Positions 1 through 8,560 of a DNA stretch of 64,000 bases are shown here, in pieces. Each line of letters starts with the position of its first letter. Position 1 is the stretch's first letter. A model generated the notes under the pieces. That model did no database searches. It saw nothing but the letters and a program-made list of their open reading frames with translations, and was not told where the DNA came from. The stretch is from Parendozoicomonas sp. Alg238-R29 (GTDB lineage: Bacteria; Pseudomonadota; Gammaproteobacteria; Pseudomonadales; Endozoicomonadaceae), in contig NZ_CAMZOG010000008.1 of NCBI RefSeq assembly GCF_947331445.1, forward strand, positions 1-64,000, read 5' to 3'. The position numbers were made by a program, and so were the translations under genes.

Positions 1-642
1 ACTATGCCACGTCACTGTTTGGTTCAATTTGACATTCCAAAACAGCTGTCCAGCTTTGATATTTTTGCCGCACTGGCCAAGGACGGGAATATTGTCACGA
101 ATACGCAATCTGCACAGAATGCCCTGTTCCTCCAGCCACTTGAACCAGTCGTGCCCAATAAATTCCCGGTCAGCCAGAAGCGCATTGATCTTACCTGCTG
201 GAATCAGTTTCAGAACGCTTTCCATAATAGCTATGCGTTCGTCAGCATTAGAATTGCCACCACTCTTGTCCAAACAAGTCCAGGCAATAGGGATAGACGC
301 TCCCTGCCAAGCAATAGCTACGACCAAATAGTTGATGTGCTTGCTGCCGAACTGCCAGTTTGTCCTATCCATACAGAGGGTATAACTGTCCAGTCTCAGC
401 CAGTGAAGAATGAGCTTGCCAAGTTGTTCGTAGCAGTAGGTATACCCTGCAAAGAAACGCTTGATACGGCGATAACTGGAGTCGGCCTGTGCTTTGCACT
501 GAAAGGCTTCTGCAACCCGGCAGAGGTTTGTAGAACGCCCTCTGATAAGGGCGAGAATAAACTGTGCGAGAAATACGATACGGGCTTGATGCCAAGGGAG
601 ATGAGCCTTAAGCTCTTTGGCCAGTGAGCTGACGTCTTCCAT
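1..642 (-). CDS. IS4-family-like transposase, N-terminal 214 residues, cut by window edge
   Basis: The minus strand is open from an ATG at 642 to the left edge, giving 214 codons with no stop. Two acidic motifs of the DDE transposase fold are visible: MDRTNWQFG with Asp at about residue 92, and LLADREFIG with Asp at about residue 158. This spacing and the DRTNW and DREF wording are typical of IS4-type transposases. The N-terminal part is rich in Arg and aromatic residues, as expected for DNA binding. The catalytic Glu would lie in the missing part. No internal frameshift is seen, so the element may be intact beyond the edge. It would catalyse its own cut-and-paste movement. Confidence 0.8.
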   Translation of the reverse strand, partial: MEDVSSLAKELKAHLPWHQARIVFLAQFILALIRGRSTNLCRVAEAFQCKAQADSSYRRIKRFFAGYTYCYEQLGKLILHWLRLDSYTLCMDRTNWQFGSKHINYLVVAIAWQGASIPIAWTCLDKSGGNSNADERIAIMESVLKLIPAGKINALLADREFIGHDWFKWLEEQGILCRLRIRDNIPVLGQCGKNIKAGQLFWNVKLNQTVTWHS

Positions 643-805
643 GTACGACTACGGTAACTGTACGGAGGTTAGAGACCATACAGATTACCCGACATGGGCG
701 TCAGCTCCTACCCTTCAGCCCTTGGCATTTCTGGCCTCTGGTGGTTTTGTCCCGTACATAGGTCAAAACTGCATTGAGCCAGGATGCTTGAAATAAAAAC
801 GAACT
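1..805 (-). mobile_element. Partial IS4-like insertion sequence, right end approximate
   Basis: The first ~800 bases contain the 5' part of an IS4-type transposase on the minus strand and then about 150 non-coding bases. After that, coding sequence of a LysR gene begins mid-gene. The junction must lie between the transposase start at 642 and about 813, where LysR-like reading begins. I could not identify the terminal inverted repeat, so the right end is a guess. The other end lies outside the window. Confidence 0.55.
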
Positions 806-806
806 T

Positions 807-830
807 CATAAATTGATTTTTCAATTTATG
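807..830. repeat. Perfect 10-bp inverted repeat at the IS/LysR junction
   Basis: Arms CATAAATTGA (807-816) and TCAATTTATG (821-830) are perfect reverse complements around a TTTT loop. The right arm is part of the reading frame of the truncated LysR gene. The left arm sits where IS-side sequence should meet it. It may be a chance A+T-rich dyad or a scar of insertion or inverted duplication. Confidence 0.5.
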
Positions 831-1391
831 AGGCTTCATCCGAAGGTAACCATTAAACTTCTCATTACAGACAAACACGAAAACATTGTTGAACAGCATA
901 TTGATGTAGCATTTCGCGCAGGAGATTCATTAGCAGACTCCAACTTGATAGCCCGCTCCTACGAAGAACTGCATATTGGTTATTATGCATCGCCCAAATA
1001 TCTTGAAAAATACGGTACGCCAGAAAAGCCTGAGGACCTAAATCACCACATAATGGCCGGTTTTCGAACGCCTGATGGAGATGTAGAGCATGTGATTCCG
1101 ATCGGCTCAAACGATTCATTTTTACAGACACCACCCAGAATCACTGTGAATAATATTACTATCATGCATTCCATTGCCCACAACGGCGAAGCCATAGCCG
1201 TGCTGGTCGATGAAACAGTAGAGCAGGAGGTTGCAGATGGAAGCCTGGTTCGCTTGTTTAAAAACACGCCTCCTCACAAAGCTTATATTTGGGTTGTCTA
1301 TTCATCACGTCATCGCCTGAATGCAGTTACCCGGACATTTCTAGATTTTCTGTTTGAGAAACGCGAAGAAGGTGTATCACTGAAGGATTAA
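813..1391 (+). pseudogene. LysR-type regulator, 3' fragment lacking the DNA-binding domain
   Basis: The frame encodes about 190 residues that match only the C-terminal effector-binding half of a LysR-type regulator. It has the FMRLHPKVTIKL start of lobe I, the IDVAFRAG strand, the YYASPKYLEKYGTP segment and a final VTRTFLDFLFEK helix. The ~90-residue winged-helix N-terminus is missing. Upstream in the same frame there is a stop near 789 and then IS-associated sequence. The simplest reading is that an insertion removed the promoter and DNA-binding domain. A start at 813 (TTG) has no good ribosome site. It should be non-functional. Its stop overlaps the convergent PACE gene by four bases. Confidence 0.8.
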
Positions 1392-1813
1392 GAAGCTGGA
1401 GGACTGGAGCGCCGTTTATGGCGAACAATGTCGTAGATCCAATTAAAAACTACAGCATAAACCAGGAAAAACAGAACCACGCCAAGATCCATAATCAACA
1501 CTGTCCAGAAGTCGAGTTGCAGAGCCCACATAATGACCGGGAATGAAAAGACGATCATACCGATTTCAAAAACAACACCGTGCCCAATTCGCAAAGCCAG
1601 AGTTCTCTCAATACGATTTGTGCCAAAGATACGGTCAAACACAATGTTATAAATATAATTCCATACCATGGCGATGAGGGAGAGTGTGAGAGCTAGCCCG
1701 GTCATCGACAATGCGTCGCCACCGGTAAAAATCATCGCCAGTACTGCCAGTAAAATAAGTGCTACGGCTTCAAACAGCACCATATGAAAAATGCGTTCTT
1801 TTGTTGTTTGCAT
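1388..1813 (-). CDS. PACE-family efflux transporter (AceI-like)
   Basis: 141 residues with four hydrophobic segments arranged as two repeated 'bacterial transmembrane pair' units (about residues 1-65 and 75-141). The first unit has the TTKERIFHMVLFEAVALIL start with a membrane Glu, and the repeats share the WNYIYNIVFDRIFG and FNWIYDIVRHKRR signatures. Proton-coupled PACE proteins such as Acinetobacter AceI export biocides including chlorhexidine from the inner membrane; the substrate here is not known. I chose the ATG at 1813 because it begins the conserved domain. An upstream in-frame extension to 1900 would add a hydrophilic leader absent from the family. No clear partner gene is nearby. 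Confidence 0.85.
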   Translation of the reverse strand: MQTTKERIFHMVLFEAVALILLAVLAMIFTGGDALSMTGLALTLSLIAMVWNYIYNIVFDRIFGTNRIERTLALRIGHGVVFEIGMIVFSFPVIMWALQLDFWTVLIMDLGVVLFFLVYAVVFNWIYDIVRHKRRSSPPAS

Positions 1814-2061
1814 GATGTTTTCTTCTTTTCTAATGAAAATATCATATCGAACTTTGTGCGAAGGCAAAGTTGTTTCTGATTGCCACCTAATCTCAGCCAC
1901 GATTTGCAGGCCAAACTAACGACACTGGCTTTCTGCACAAGTGAGAGTGACGTCATGCCTGAGAATAAAGTCCAGTTCCGGAAAGGCTGCTTAAGCTAGC
2001 TGACTTACAGGGTAATCAGGAAGCTTTAATTGGCGAAATTATCGACCAGCTGATATGGATG

Positions 2062-2961
2062 TCAGGAAAAATACTCTTTAACTATTGTAATCAAACGTTC
2101 ACTGGCGGGGCTTCTGGAACGCCCTGCCAACTCGGTAATACAAACCTCGTGTTTGATATCTAGTCCATTAATATCCAGGTAGTGAAAATCACCAGTTTCT
2201 CGAAGCATCTCCAGTTCTGGTTCCGGCGCTGCCAGCCAAGCATCACTCTTTGAGATTATTCTGAGTAAAGTCCGGTAATCACTGCACATAACCTGAGGTT
2301 TAATATCAACCTCTTCTTTGGTCAGCTGCCTGACATGCTGGGTGAATGGGTGAGTTGTAGAGAGGTAGGTTGCAGCGATAGCGGGATATTCCAACAGGCG
2401 AGACAGATTTACATTTTCTGCCGCTGTCAGCGGGTGCCCCTTGCGTATCGCAATCCGAACAGGAATATGTTTTAGCGGGGTGACAAGAAACTCCGGATCA
2501 TCCTCATAGTTGCCACTTCCAGAAATCAGCAGATCTGCACGACAACTGCCAATCAGTTCTATGGCTTCAACAGGTGTTACTTCATCAACAATAACCCTGA
2601 CACCGGGATACTGGGAAAAGAACTCAGCCAGTGGTTCCTGCAACGCATACGTTTTAATGCCACGGCCAACCAGAATATAGAGCTCTCCCTCGTCTAGATT
2701 CTGGTAAATATGCGCTTCACGTTCCAGCTCCTGAACATCCTGCAGAATCTTTTCACTGGTAGAGAGAATGCTCTCGCAGAATTCCGTGGCAATCATTCCG
2801 GATTTCGTGCGATCAAATAACCTTACACCCAACCCATCCTCGAGATTCCGCAAGCTACGGGTTAACGCCGAATGGGTAAGATGCAAAGCATCAGAAGCAC
2901 TGTGCAGCGAACCATAACGTACAATAGCCTGCATATGCTGGAGCTGTTTCAGTGTGATCAT
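2062..2961 (-). CDS. LysR-type transcriptional regulator
   Basis: 299 residues, standard LysR length. The N-terminal winged helix reads MITLKQLQHMQAIVRYGS, then SASDALHLTHSALTRSLRNLE, with the expected helix-turn-helix (residues ~18-40). The rest is a two-lobed effector-binding domain with the DLLISGSG strand and the PVRIAIRKGHPL segment. An upstream ATG at 2976 would add five residues (MISHT); the start at 2961 fits the family better. No divergent partner gene lies within 450 bases upstream, so the target cannot be guessed from context. Effector and regulon are unknown. Confidence 0.85.
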   Translation of the reverse strand: MITLKQLQHMQAIVRYGSLHSASDALHLTHSALTRSLRNLEDGLGVRLFDRTKSGMIATEFCESILSTSEKILQDVQELEREAHIYQNLDEGELYILVGRGIKTYALQEPLAEFFSQYPGVRVIVDEVTPVEAIELIGSCRADLLISGSGNYEDDPEFLVTPLKHIPVRIAIRKGHPLTAAENVNLSRLLEYPAIAATYLSTTHPFTQHVRQLTKEEVDIKPQVMCSDYRTLLRIISKSDAWLAAPEPELEMLRETGDFHYLDINGLDIKHEVCITELAGRSRSPASERLITIVKEYFS

Positions 2962-2976
2962 AGTATGCGAAATCAA

Positions 2977-3431
2977 ACGGGTAAGGTTATTTTTCAGACC
3001 GTACCAGCTTGTTTGTATTCTCGCCAGATTCTATTAACGGAAGCTATATAGATCATGTGTTCACAGGTTCAGTGCTTCTAGAACGTTAGCCTGCCATTAA
3101 CCCCCTGTACGAACCAGTTCATGCCTCATCAATGTTTGTCGGTGTGTGAATACCTATTTGTTTTTTGGTCAATTCGGATGGGTTGAGTTGATCGCAACAG
3201 ACAGCCAACATGAATAGGGTAAGCACACATTTTAACCCTGAACTTTATGCAGAGATGCTTTGATCAAAAAGAGCACACGTATATAAGAAAGTTGATAGGC
3301 ATAGTCGGTTCGTTAGATCAGTCACCTATCAAAGAGCCTGTTATTAAAAGTGACTTATAAAACAAGACAATTAATTCATATTGTGCCCCCTCCTGCACTC
3401 AACATATTTAAGAGCAGGAGGAATTTCTATC
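2977..3431. other. Gene-poor 455-bp stretch
   Basis: This stretch lies upstream of the LysR gene and downstream of the S24 repressor. A short plus-strand frame (3350-3535) mostly overlaps the repressor and has no family features or ribosome site. No RNA gene, repeat or clear promoter was recognised. Confidence 0.5.
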
Positions 3432-4094
3432 CTAAACAGAACGAGCGCACCACACTATTCTCCCAACAACAGGATTATCATCCCGCTCATGAGCAGCAAG
3501 TGTCCAGCTTGGATACTCCGGATTATCACTGGTGATCTGCAGCTCATTGTTACGCAGTGACTTCAGGCGTTTTGCCATCAGGCCATCATCCGTTCGCAGA
3601 AGATAAAGCCCTTCGCCCTGAATCGTTTTCCGGGAAATATCCACCAATACACGATCACCATCGTGCAATGTTGGATACATACTGTTTCCGCGAATATTAA
3701 CAAACGCAAGGTTGTCTCCAGACACTCCCAGCTGGCTGGAAAGGAATGATTTGGTAAAAGCCACATAATCACTGATATCTTCTGCCTGAACCTCGGCTCC
3801 GACTCCTGCACTGGCCTGAACATCAAACATTGGCGCATAAACCAGATCTTTGCTGGGAGCTGAACCCGCAGGCTGGGCTCCGTCGTTTTGTTCACCAGTG
3901 AGAAGCCAGGTGAGATCAACCCGAAACTCTTCATAAAGAGATTCCAGGTAAGCCATGGAGGGGCGGCTGACTCCACGGCAGATTTTATAAATGTGGGACG
4001 CGGACTTGCCAGTCAACTGGGCGAACTGCTTTTTATTGCCCTGGGCAAGCTGATCGACGACTAGCTGAAAACGGTGGGCAAAAGCACTGGCCAT
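3432..4094 (-). CDS. Phage-repressor-like regulator: XRE helix-turn-helix plus S24 (LexA-like) peptidase domain
   Basis: 220 residues. Residues ~8-66 form an XRE-type DNA-binding domain (KKQFAQLTGKSASHIYKICRG). Residues ~85-215 form a LexA/CI-like domain with the Ser-Lys dyad in place: Ser138 in RGNSMYPT and Lys175 in LMAKRLK. A possible self-cleavage site is the Ala-Gly pair in VQASAGVGAE (about residues 96-97), as in LexA and CI relatives. It is probably a DNA-damage- or stress-responsive autorepressor. No phage genes surround it, so it is either domesticated or a stand-alone regulator. A perfect inverted repeat just upstream of its start encloses a TATAAT box and is a good autoregulation site. 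Confidence 0.85.
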   Translation of the reverse strand: MASAFAHRFQLVVDQLAQGNKKQFAQLTGKSASHIYKICRGVSRPSMAYLESLYEEFRVDLTWLLTGEQNDGAQPAGSAPSKDLVYAPMFDVQASAGVGAEVQAEDISDYVAFTKSFLSSQLGVSGDNLAFVNIRGNSMYPTLHDGDRVLVDISRKTIQGEGLYLLRTDDGLMAKRLKSLRNNELQITSDNPEYPSWTLAAHERDDNPVVGRIVWCARSV

Positions 4095-4109
4095 AAAACG
4101 CTCTTAGTT

Positions 4110-4144
4110 ACTTCAAAAGCAGAATTATATCCCGCTTTTGAAGT
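4110..4144 (-). promoter_or_regulatory. Putative operator/promoter of the S24 repressor gene
   Basis: Perfect 11-bp inverted repeat: ACTTCAAAAGC (4110-4120) and GCTTTTGAAGT (4134-4144), 13 bases apart, starting 15 bases upstream of the repressor ATG. The spacer carries an exact minus-strand -10 box, TATAAT (4124-4129). No good -35 box was found. A dimer bound here would cover the -10 box, which fits autorepression. It lacks a T-run, so a terminator for the upstream ligase gene is less likely. Confidence 0.6.
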
Positions 4145-4167
4145 CGCTGTTTTAAGAAAAGTGCACA

Positions 4168-5709
4168 TTAGCTATTAGTTTCTGCATAACGATTGCGAAT
4201 CGCTACCTTGTCGATCTTCCCAACCGCTGTAACCGGAATTTCACTTACAAACTTCATACTGCGGGCAATCTTGTAACCACCAAGATATTTACGACAATGG
4301 CTGGTTAACTCACTTTCGTTAATTTCGATTCCAGGCTTTAAAACAATTTCCGCATGAACCACTTCGCCCCATTTCTTATCGGGCAAACCAACGACAGCGC
4401 ATTGGGCAACGGCCGTATGCAGACAAATCACATTTTCCACTTCCAGTGAGTAAATGTTTTCCCCTCCGGAAATGATCATGTCTTTAACCCGGTCAACAAT
4501 ATGAAGGTAACCATCTTCAGAGAGATAACCTGCATCACCGGTTAACAGCCACTCTCCCTTCATAGCTTCAGAGGTTTGTTCAGGATTATTCCAATATTTC
4601 ACCATGCGGTGCTCACTGCGAAGTGCTATCTCACCAATCTCTCCAGCTGGCAGAGGCTCTCCATCCTGATTGCGAATTTCAATATCAACACCAAGACATG
4701 CACGCCCAGCTGAACGTGTTCGTCCTAAAGAGCGCCCTTTTTCTGTGTGATCGCAATTGTGAAGGAACGCTGCGGGTACACATTCTGTTTGCCCATAAAT
4801 CTGCATAAAGCTGGCCCAAGGCATTTTTTCTTGCAGGTTCTGTAGCAAGGTTTCATCAATGGGTGATGCACCATAGGCAATATGTCGAAGGCAGGTCATA
4901 TCCTGATCATGAAATGTTGGCTGTTCAATCAACATTTTAAGCATAGTGGGCACCATAAACATGTGTTCAACATAGTGCCGGGTAATAAGCTGGAGTATCA
5001 CATCTGGCTCAAAGCGAGCAGAAACGACAATGGTATTACCAGCCAGCAGGTTTGCGCTGCAAACACTGATTCCGCCAATATGAAATAAAGGCACTGCCAG
5101 ACAAGTCGTTCCCCGCAGAAATAACCTTTCAGCCATAACAACGGTCATACCCGAGATATGAGCTCTGTGGGAATGAGCAACACCTTTGCCTTTTCCGGTT
5201 GTACCACCGGTATAGTTGAGAAAGGCAATGTCAGAGCCACCACCGGATTGATCTTCAATCGCTTCCGCTTTTTCAATCAGCTCATTGAAAGACAGAACGT
5301 CTGCATCAATGTCATTACTCTCTCCCACATAAATCAGAGCCTTGATGGATGGACACAGTTTTTTCAGCGCAATCCCCATTGGCAGAAAAATGTCATCCAC
5401 AACCAGCACCGAAGCACTGCAATCTTCTATAGAAGCCGCCAACTCATGGGCAGACCAACGCATATTCAGATAATTGGGAATAAAGCCGCCCCAGGAAGCC
5501 CCATAAAAACAGCTAATGGCCCGATCGCAGTTAAGAGTAAGAATGCCGATGCGGCTCTCACGCTCTAACCCGAGGTTAGTCAGCGCTCCGGCAAATTTTG
5601 AAACTATGTGGTGGAGTTCTGTATAGGTTGTTGTGCGATCTTCAAAAACAAGTGCTTTTTTTTCACCGTACATGGACACGCCACGGTGCAAGCATTCCGT
5701 GAGAGACAT
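4168..5709 (-). CDS. AMP-dependent acyl-CoA synthetase/ligase (class I adenylate-forming enzyme)
   Basis: 513 residues covering the whole ANL fold. The phosphate-binding loop is LNYTGGTTGKGKGVAHSH (around residue 165). Other core motifs are YGQTEC (A5), TGDAGYLSEDG (A7), DRVKDMIISGGENIYSLEVE (A8 hinge) and the A10 lysine in PVTAVGKIDKVAIR. The enzyme adenylates a carboxylic acid with ATP and transfers it to CoA. Overall similarity is to medium- or long-chain fatty-acid CoA ligases, but the acid is not predictable. ATG at 5709 begins a normal ANL N-terminus (MSLTECLHRGVSMYGEKKALVFEDRTTTY). It stands alone upstream of the S24 repressor on the same strand. Confidence 0.85.
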   Translation of the reverse strand: MSLTECLHRGVSMYGEKKALVFEDRTTTYTELHHIVSKFAGALTNLGLERESRIGILTLNCDRAISCFYGASWGGFIPNYLNMRWSAHELAASIEDCSASVLVVDDIFLPMGIALKKLCPSIKALIYVGESNDIDADVLSFNELIEKAEAIEDQSGGGSDIAFLNYTGGTTGKGKGVAHSHRAHISGMTVVMAERLFLRGTTCLAVPLFHIGGISVCSANLLAGNTIVVSARFEPDVILQLITRHYVEHMFMVPTMLKMLIEQPTFHDQDMTCLRHIAYGASPIDETLLQNLQEKMPWASFMQIYGQTECVPAAFLHNCDHTEKGRSLGRTRSAGRACLGVDIEIRNQDGEPLPAGEIGEIALRSEHRMVKYWNNPEQTSEAMKGEWLLTGDAGYLSEDGYLHIVDRVKDMIISGGENIYSLEVENVICLHTAVAQCAVVGLPDKKWGEVVHAEIVLKPGIEINESELTSHCRKYLGGYKIARSMKFVSEIPVTAVGKIDKVAIRNRYAETNS

Positions 5710-5935
5710 AGGTTTTCCTTTTTCTTATTTTTATTTTTGCGGCTGTCCCGGAAGCATATTCCCAAAACACCGATCCTTTCATACAAAAATATAAAGGGAT
5801 GATTAAGAAAGGTAATAACCAAAACACACAAAAAGCTTATCCAATTGTATTCAGCCTTTATGACTTGGCTCCATGTTCACTCAGCTCTATGCTGTTAAAG
5901 TTGTAGCTTTACGACTGTCAGACAAAGGATGATGT

Positions 5936-6340
5936 ATGAACACCGCTGTGAGCACCCGACCCTTTCGAAGCATGAAAGTTCTTTTGGGTTTCAGCCTGCT
6001 TTCGGCATTACTGACAGGCTGTTCACTGCTGCCGGAAAGAGAATCTCATCTCAATGTTTATGCTAACGGACGGCCTTCCGGCCATGTATGGGCAACAGCT
6101 CTCTATCCGGATTCTGATCAAAAGGTTGTTGGCGGCGAGGTGGTGATGAAAGATGATATGGGCACCATTCGAGAGCGAGCCGTACTGGACAGTAGAGGAA
6201 CGGTTATATTTCGTTTCCCCAGCAATGCCGGCCATGTGGATATTATTGTTACCGCTCCCGACGGTATGACCGGTGATGATAGAGTTAACCGCCACGAGGT
6301 TTATCGTGAGAGTAACTGCAAGCTTATTCCCGGCTGCTGA
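5936..6340 (+). CDS. Small predicted lipoprotein of unknown function
   Basis: 134 residues. An N-terminal basic stretch and hydrophobic helix lead into the lipobox LLTGC (Cys at about residue 29), so the mature protein is probably a lipid-anchored periplasmic or outer-membrane protein of ~105 residues. The mature part looks beta-rich (HVWATALYPDSDQKVVGGEVVM, GTVIFRFPSNAGHVDIIVTAPDG), suggesting an Ig-like or transthyretin-like sandwich. Two further Cys lie near the C-terminus (SNCKLIPGC) and could form a disulfide. I do not recognise a family. It is a single gene, convergent with rimJ five bases downstream. Confidence 0.7.
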   Translation: MNTAVSTRPFRSMKVLLGFSLLSALLTGCSLLPERESHLNVYANGRPSGHVWATALYPDSDQKVVGGEVVMKDDMGTIRERAVLDSRGTVIFRFPSNAGHVDIIVTAPDGMTGDDRVNRHEVYRESNCKLIPGC

Positions 6341-6344
6341 ATCC

Positions 6345-6944
6345 TTACATCGGCTGTGGGTTAATCAGTGCTGTTAGTACATGATCTTCCCACTCACCGG
6401 CAATTTTCAGGTAATCCCGGGCATAGCCTTCCTTTTCAAACCCCAACCTTTCTAACAGTACTCCGCTGCGCTCATTCGCTGGCATATAATTGGCCATCAC
6501 CCGGTGCATACCCATATCGTTAAACATGAACTCAATACCGGCTTTGGCAGCTTCGTACATATAGCCCTGCCCCTGATACCTCCCGGCAATGGCATAACCC
6601 AAGTGGCAGGCTTGAAAAACACCCCGGGTAATATTATTGAAATTACAGGTACCGACCACTTTTGTGCGTTCTTTATTAAACACTACAAACTTCACGGCAC
6701 TGCCTTCTAATAAAAGCAGTCGGTTTTCCTGCAGTGTCTTCTGCCAGTGTTCAATGGTATAGAACTCAGCGCTACGCTCTGGCTCCCATCGAGATAAATG
6801 ATCGAGGTTGTCCACATAAAATTTGAGAACAAGTTCAGCATCGTTCTCTGTGCAAACCTCCAGAATCAATCGTTCCGTGAAAATTACCGGACGTTTTGCG
6901 ATGCGTGTGGATTGCGTTTTTCTATCTGCAGAAACCGTAGACAC
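6345..6944 (-). CDS. rimJ: Ribosomal-protein S5-alanine N-acetyltransferase RimJ-like (GNAT)
   Basis: 199 residues with the GNAT fold. The acetyl-CoA-binding segment is HLGYAIAGRYQGQGYMYEA, followed by MHRVMANYMPANERSGVLLERLGFEKEGYARDYL and WEDHVLTALI, which closely follow E. coli RimJ as I remember it. RimJ acetylates the N-terminus of ribosomal protein S5 and helps ribosome assembly. The start is a GTG at 6944 with a weak GGA eight bases upstream; the nearby ATG is out of frame. It is 18 bases downstream of the methyltransferase-like gene on the same strand, so the two may be co-transcribed. Confidence 0.85.
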   Translation of the reverse strand: MSTVSADRKTQSTRIAKRPVIFTERLILEVCTENDAELVLKFYVDNLDHLSRWEPERSAEFYTIEHWQKTLQENRLLLLEGSAVKFVVFNKERTKVVGTCNFNNITRGVFQACHLGYAIAGRYQGQGYMYEAAKAGIEFMFNDMGMHRVMANYMPANERSGVLLERLGFEKEGYARDYLKIAGEWEDHVLTALINPQPM

Positions 6945-6962
6945 CTGAGAGTTCCATATGCT

Positions 6963-7424
6963 TTATAACCAGCGTGGAACCTGCTTACGATAGGTTTCAA
7001 AGTCAATACCGAAAAGCTCAGCCATAACTCTCTCTTCTGGAATAATCTGAAAACGAGTCATATACAGAACAAACCCAAGCACTATGGCCAGAGAATAAAC
7101 ATTGGCCAGAAACAGCCCCCAGCCAATAAGCGCAAGCGCCATTCCGACATACATCGGATTACGGGTACGCTGAAAAATACCTGAAGACACCAGCGAAGAA
7201 CTGGATTCTGGTTTCATGGGGTTAACTGTGGTCTGTGCACTCTTGAAAGATTTCACACCGGCCACCGCAATGCTTATCCCTGCTAACAGGAAAAGCCCCA
7301 AAAGAAACATACGAACAGGTTCGGAGAGAAGAAAGCCATTAGAAGCCAATGAAACTCCCCACATAGCTATACCAGAAACAATAACCAGTGCGACTGGGGG
7401 AATTTTCAGTTCAAGTGAATTCAT
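6963..7424 (-). CDS. Isoprenylcysteine/phospholipid methyltransferase-family membrane protein
   Basis: 153 residues with four hydrophobic helices. The C-terminal half has the signature of the PEMT/ICMT-like family: GIFQRTRNPMYVGMALALIGWGLFLAN followed by EERVMAELFGIDFETYRKQVPRWL. In this family the RNPMY and E-x-x-Y-x-x-Y-like parts form the S-adenosylmethionine site at the inner membrane. The substrate (lipid, quinone-like or protein) cannot be told. It sits upstream of rimJ on the same strand. Confidence 0.75.
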   Translation of the reverse strand: MNSLELKIPPVALVIVSGIAMWGVSLASNGFLLSEPVRMFLLGLFLLAGISIAVAGVKSFKSAQTTVNPMKPESSSSLVSSGIFQRTRNPMYVGMALALIGWGLFLANVYSLAIVLGFVLYMTRFQIIPEERVMAELFGIDFETYRKQVPRWL

Positions 7425-7642
7425 TATTTTTCTTTTTATTTAAATACAAATCAAAGCCTGATAACTATCTTACTTGCCTCTTGCTCAAAACAAAAACAGA
7501 AGCCCTTTCTGCTCTAACAACGGCGACACTCTTCACCAGAGATAACAAGCTTAAAGATAGATATTTAGTCCACCGGGGCTGCCTGTGGCTTATGCCCTGC
7601 TGTATCGCATTCGGTTTGATGACAAAGAGATATCTGCTTAAT

Positions 7643-7825
7643 TCAGCTCTTTACTGAAAACAGCATGACAATAACGGTCACGATAATGACAGATGTTTTA
7701 TAAGGGAGTTGTGCCATCACAGAAAATGCAACAGATGACGCAATCATCTGCACAGCGGTCAAACCAATCATTGGTGGCAGCAAGCATATAAAGAGTCCGT
7801 GTAAACCTATAAAATTTGTGGCTGA
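7643..7825 (-). pseudogene. Possible membrane-protein remnant in frame after the P-loop NTPase stop
   Basis: On the minus strand, directly after the TGA of the P-loop NTPase gene and in the same frame, there are 60 open codons of strongly hydrophobic sequence. They include FIGLHGLFICLLPPMIGL and SVIIVTVIVMLFSVKS, and end at a TGA (7643-7645). There is no good start before an internal Met (PMIGL). It looks like one or two transmembrane helices of a lost transporter or a very small membrane protein. The rest of 7425-7642 shows nothing. Confidence 0.3.
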
Positions 7826-8398
7826 TCACTTCCTGCATCTTTCCGGTGTAATGGCCATGCTGACCGCAGGCATTATCGGGACTTCTATGCGACTGAAAAG
7901 TTCAAGACTCCAGCTGTCGATATCCTTTTGAAAGACAGGGTCATCACTACGCATATCATCCCCTACAAGAGGAATCACGTCACAAGGAAAATAGATAAAG
8001 AGATCTATACAGGAGCACAAATATTTCGCCATCTGAAAGATATAATCCTGAGCTTCCATTTCACGATTCTGTTCCCGAGACAATCGCTCTACCCAGTAAT
8101 AGTAATAAGCAACAAGTGGGATAGGGCTACCATCAATAATCCGAAAGTGCTCATGACACCCTGCGCTGCTTTTAATACAGAATTGCGAACCAAGAGCAGA
8201 GCCGACCATAGCTGTTACAGCCCCCAAATAGTCTGTTGTTCCCTCAATAACCTGCCGGGGGTTTTTATAGCCAAGAACAGGAAGAACCCAACGGTAAGGC
8301 TCTTCAACATGCTCTGCATTTCCTGATATATGGCGAAATAGTCCCTGAGATAGCGTTGTTTTGCCACTACCAAAAGAACCCGCTATCGCAATATTCAT
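7826..8398 (-). CDS. P-loop NTPase / kinase-like ATP-binding protein
   Basis: 190 residues. A Walker A motif lies at the very N-terminus (MNIAIAGSFGSGKTTL, residues 7-14). A DLFIYFPCDVIPL strand and a DDMRSDDPVFQKDID acid-rich stretch follow. This layout resembles small nucleotide or nucleoside kinases and NadR-type ATPase domains, where a D-rich loop and a Phe/Tyr-Pro strand shape the substrate pocket. The true substrate is unknown. ATG at 8398 immediately precedes the Walker A strand; the longer frame to 8485 adds a Cys-rich leader without homology. It is divergent from the secreted protein at 8561. An in-frame hydrophobic tract follows its stop. Confidence 0.6.
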   Translation of the reverse strand: MNIAIAGSFGSGKTTLSQGLFRHISGNAEHVEEPYRWVLPVLGYKNPRQVIEGTTDYLGAVTAMVGSALGSQFCIKSSAGCHEHFRIIDGSPIPLVAYYYYWVERLSREQNREMEAQDYIFQMAKYLCSCIDLFIYFPCDVIPLVGDDMRSDDPVFQKDIDSWSLELFSRIEVPIMPAVSMAITPERCRK

Positions 8399-8560
8399 AG
8401 AACGCCCAAAAATTAAAATGCAGGAGTATAGCCAATCTCTTTCAGTAACAACGCAAGATAAAGTCCGTAACAAAAATCCACACAATACTTCAGGAAATAC
8501 AAGACAGTAGTCTGATGATCTTCTATTTTTACTATCTCACTTTTTTCGCCAAACCCTGAA

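Noticed and set aside
4-627. Open plus-strand frame of 207 codons
   Set aside because: It is the antisense of the transposase, which carries DDE motifs on the minus strand.
3350-3535. 61-codon frame
   Set aside because: Mostly antisense to the S24 repressor and lacks a ribosome site.
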